Shown here: positions 63,420 to 64,000 of the stretch, one piece after another
How the letters are laid out: every line of letters starts with the position of its first letter
How positions within the stretch are numbered: position 1 is the stretch's first letter
Assembly: GCA_039818985.1 (NCBI GenBank)
Contig: JBCBSU010000001.1
Span: forward strand, 1,948,367 to 2,012,366
Origin: Pseudomonadota bacterium
GTDB taxonomy: Bacteria > Pseudomonadota > Alphaproteobacteria > Sphingomonadales > Sphingomonadaceae
Reading direction: 5' to 3'
DNA length: 64,000 bases
Made by a program: the position numbers and the translations under genes
The notes under the pieces: model-generated
What the model was told of the DNA's origin: nothing
Seen by the model: only the letters and a program-made list of their open reading frames with translations
Database searches by the model: none

Positions 63420-63965
63420 TCACTTTTCAGTGGCAGCAGCGCCGGTGCGGTTTACCGTATTTGTGAAGTCGGTAGCGGTACGGACGAAATTCGCCATCTC
63501 GGACAGTAAATTGCCCTGGGCGATACCGTAATCGGCAATGATATAACGCGTCATATAGATGCTGCCATCGGGCAGCATGCCGGCATTGGCCAGCGGATTT
63601 TTGTAGAGAAAATCGGCAATAACCGGATTCATCACCGCAGCATCGCCACGCGGTTCCCACAGTGCCACCAGGCTGAGCGCGCGGCATTGCATCTTGTCTA
63701 TATTCTCCGCCTTCGGGTCCTCGCATCCATGAAAACGCACATCGAAGCGCAGGCCATTAGTGGCGGTGGCGGTGATGAAATGGTTGAGATCGCTGTCCAG
63801 GCTGGTGACGTGGTTGCCAGTCACGACTTTGAGAACGGGAACCACATTACTGGCGTTGAGCTCGGGCAATATTTCTGTCTGGTCGATCGACTCCACCGGT
63901 GCGGCCTGTGCCATCAGCGCGCCCGGCCAAGCGGCCAGCGCCAACATCATACTCTTGCGGATCAT
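63420..63965 (-). CDS. Secreted YbjN-like protein
   Basis: This 181-residue protein has a signal peptide (about residues 1-20, ending LMAQ). The rest resembles YbjN/sensory-transduction-regulator domains: RALSLVALWEP, FLYKNPLANAGMLPDGSIYMTRYIIADYG and NLLSEMANFVRTATDF. It has a Cys pair (HGCEDP, MQCRAL) that may form a disulfide. It is upstream of the tail-collar pair on the same strand, 121 bases away from the next gene, and reaches almost to the edge of the window. The function is unknown. Confidence 0.65.
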   Translation of the reverse strand: MIRKSMMLALAAWPGALMAQAAPVESIDQTEILPELNASNVVPVLKVVTGNHVTSLDSDLNHFITATATNGLRFDVRFHGCEDPKAENIDKMQCRALSLVALWEPRGDAAVMNPVIADFLYKNPLANAGMLPDGSIYMTRYIIADYGIAQGNLLSEMANFVRTATDFTNTVNRTGAAATEK

Positions 63966-64000
63966 CCTGCTCCCCTTGATGAGAAAATCACCTCTGTCCG

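Overview
The window is chromosomal DNA of an alphaproteobacterium, most likely a member of the Sphingomonadales. I infer this from the gene families and their grouping: a Cpa/Tad pilus operon, large TonB-dependent receptors, a lone carotenoid hydroxylase crtZ, an F1-ATPase zeta subunit (DUF1476), and tail-collar proteins with signal peptides. Most of the window is GC-rich. The stretches around 28.4-30.4 kb and 44.8-54.5 kb look richer in AT. I saw no transposase, integrase, CRISPR array or rRNA. There is one tRNA gene, tRNA-Lys(UUU).

Layout. 1-6.5 kb: cpaB (cut by the window edge), cpaC, cpaD, cpaE, tadB and tadC of a Flp-type pilus, ending at a strong terminator; the ATPase gene cpaF is missing from its usual place. 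6.6-13.7 kb: tyrosine/homogentisate degradation (fumarylacetoacetase, a VOC protein, hppD, maiA) with a MarR regulator and a TonB receptor coupled to maiA, plus a Popeye-like membrane cyclic-nucleotide-binding protein; homogentisate dioxygenase is not here. 13.8-21.7 kb: an arsenosugar-type cluster with two nucleotide-sugar/glycosyl transferases of the TIGR04282/TIGR04283 type, an SDR, an ArsM methyltransferase, a MerA-like flavoprotein, a glycerophosphodiesterase, a periplasmic rhodanese and a radical SAM protein whose 5' end looks damaged. 21.7-27.7 kb: housekeeping genes (NUDIX, grxD, bolA, zeta subunit, quinone reductase, leuD, leuC) and a probable sigma-54-driven small RNA. 27.8-35.7 kb: crtZ, an esterase, a secreted CBM9-like protein, an M1 peptidase, a DMT transporter, a GST, a family 5 uracil-DNA glycosylase, folK and tRNA-Lys.

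36-44.9 kb is a self-contained catabolic-looking block: a TetR regulator, a TonB receptor, a two-module VOC lipoprotein, an SDR, a membrane PQQ dehydrogenase and an epoxide-hydrolase-like enzyme. 45.2-54.4 kb is a glycan island: an ABC flippase-type exporter, two tandem GT10 fucosyltransferase-like enzymes, two GT2 enzymes, GDP-mannose 4,6-dehydratase and a ColD-like PLP dehydratase with His in place of the PLP lysine. Together these suggest a 3,6-dideoxyhexose or fucose-like surface sugar. 54.6-58.1 kb holds a DUF2189 membrane protein and a radical SAM / UdgX pair of DNA-repair type, in which UdgX has lost the usual Fe-S cysteines.

58.2-64 kb runs entirely on the minus strand: a YbjN-like secreted protein, two tail-collar paralogues, a 52-residue peptide that resembles a RiPP precursor, and a 1104-residue fusion of a DUF318/ArsP-like permease with an FG-GAP propeller and an ASPIC/UnbV domain. 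This last block, the sigma-54 RNA and the arsenosugar cluster are the parts most likely to hold something undescribed.
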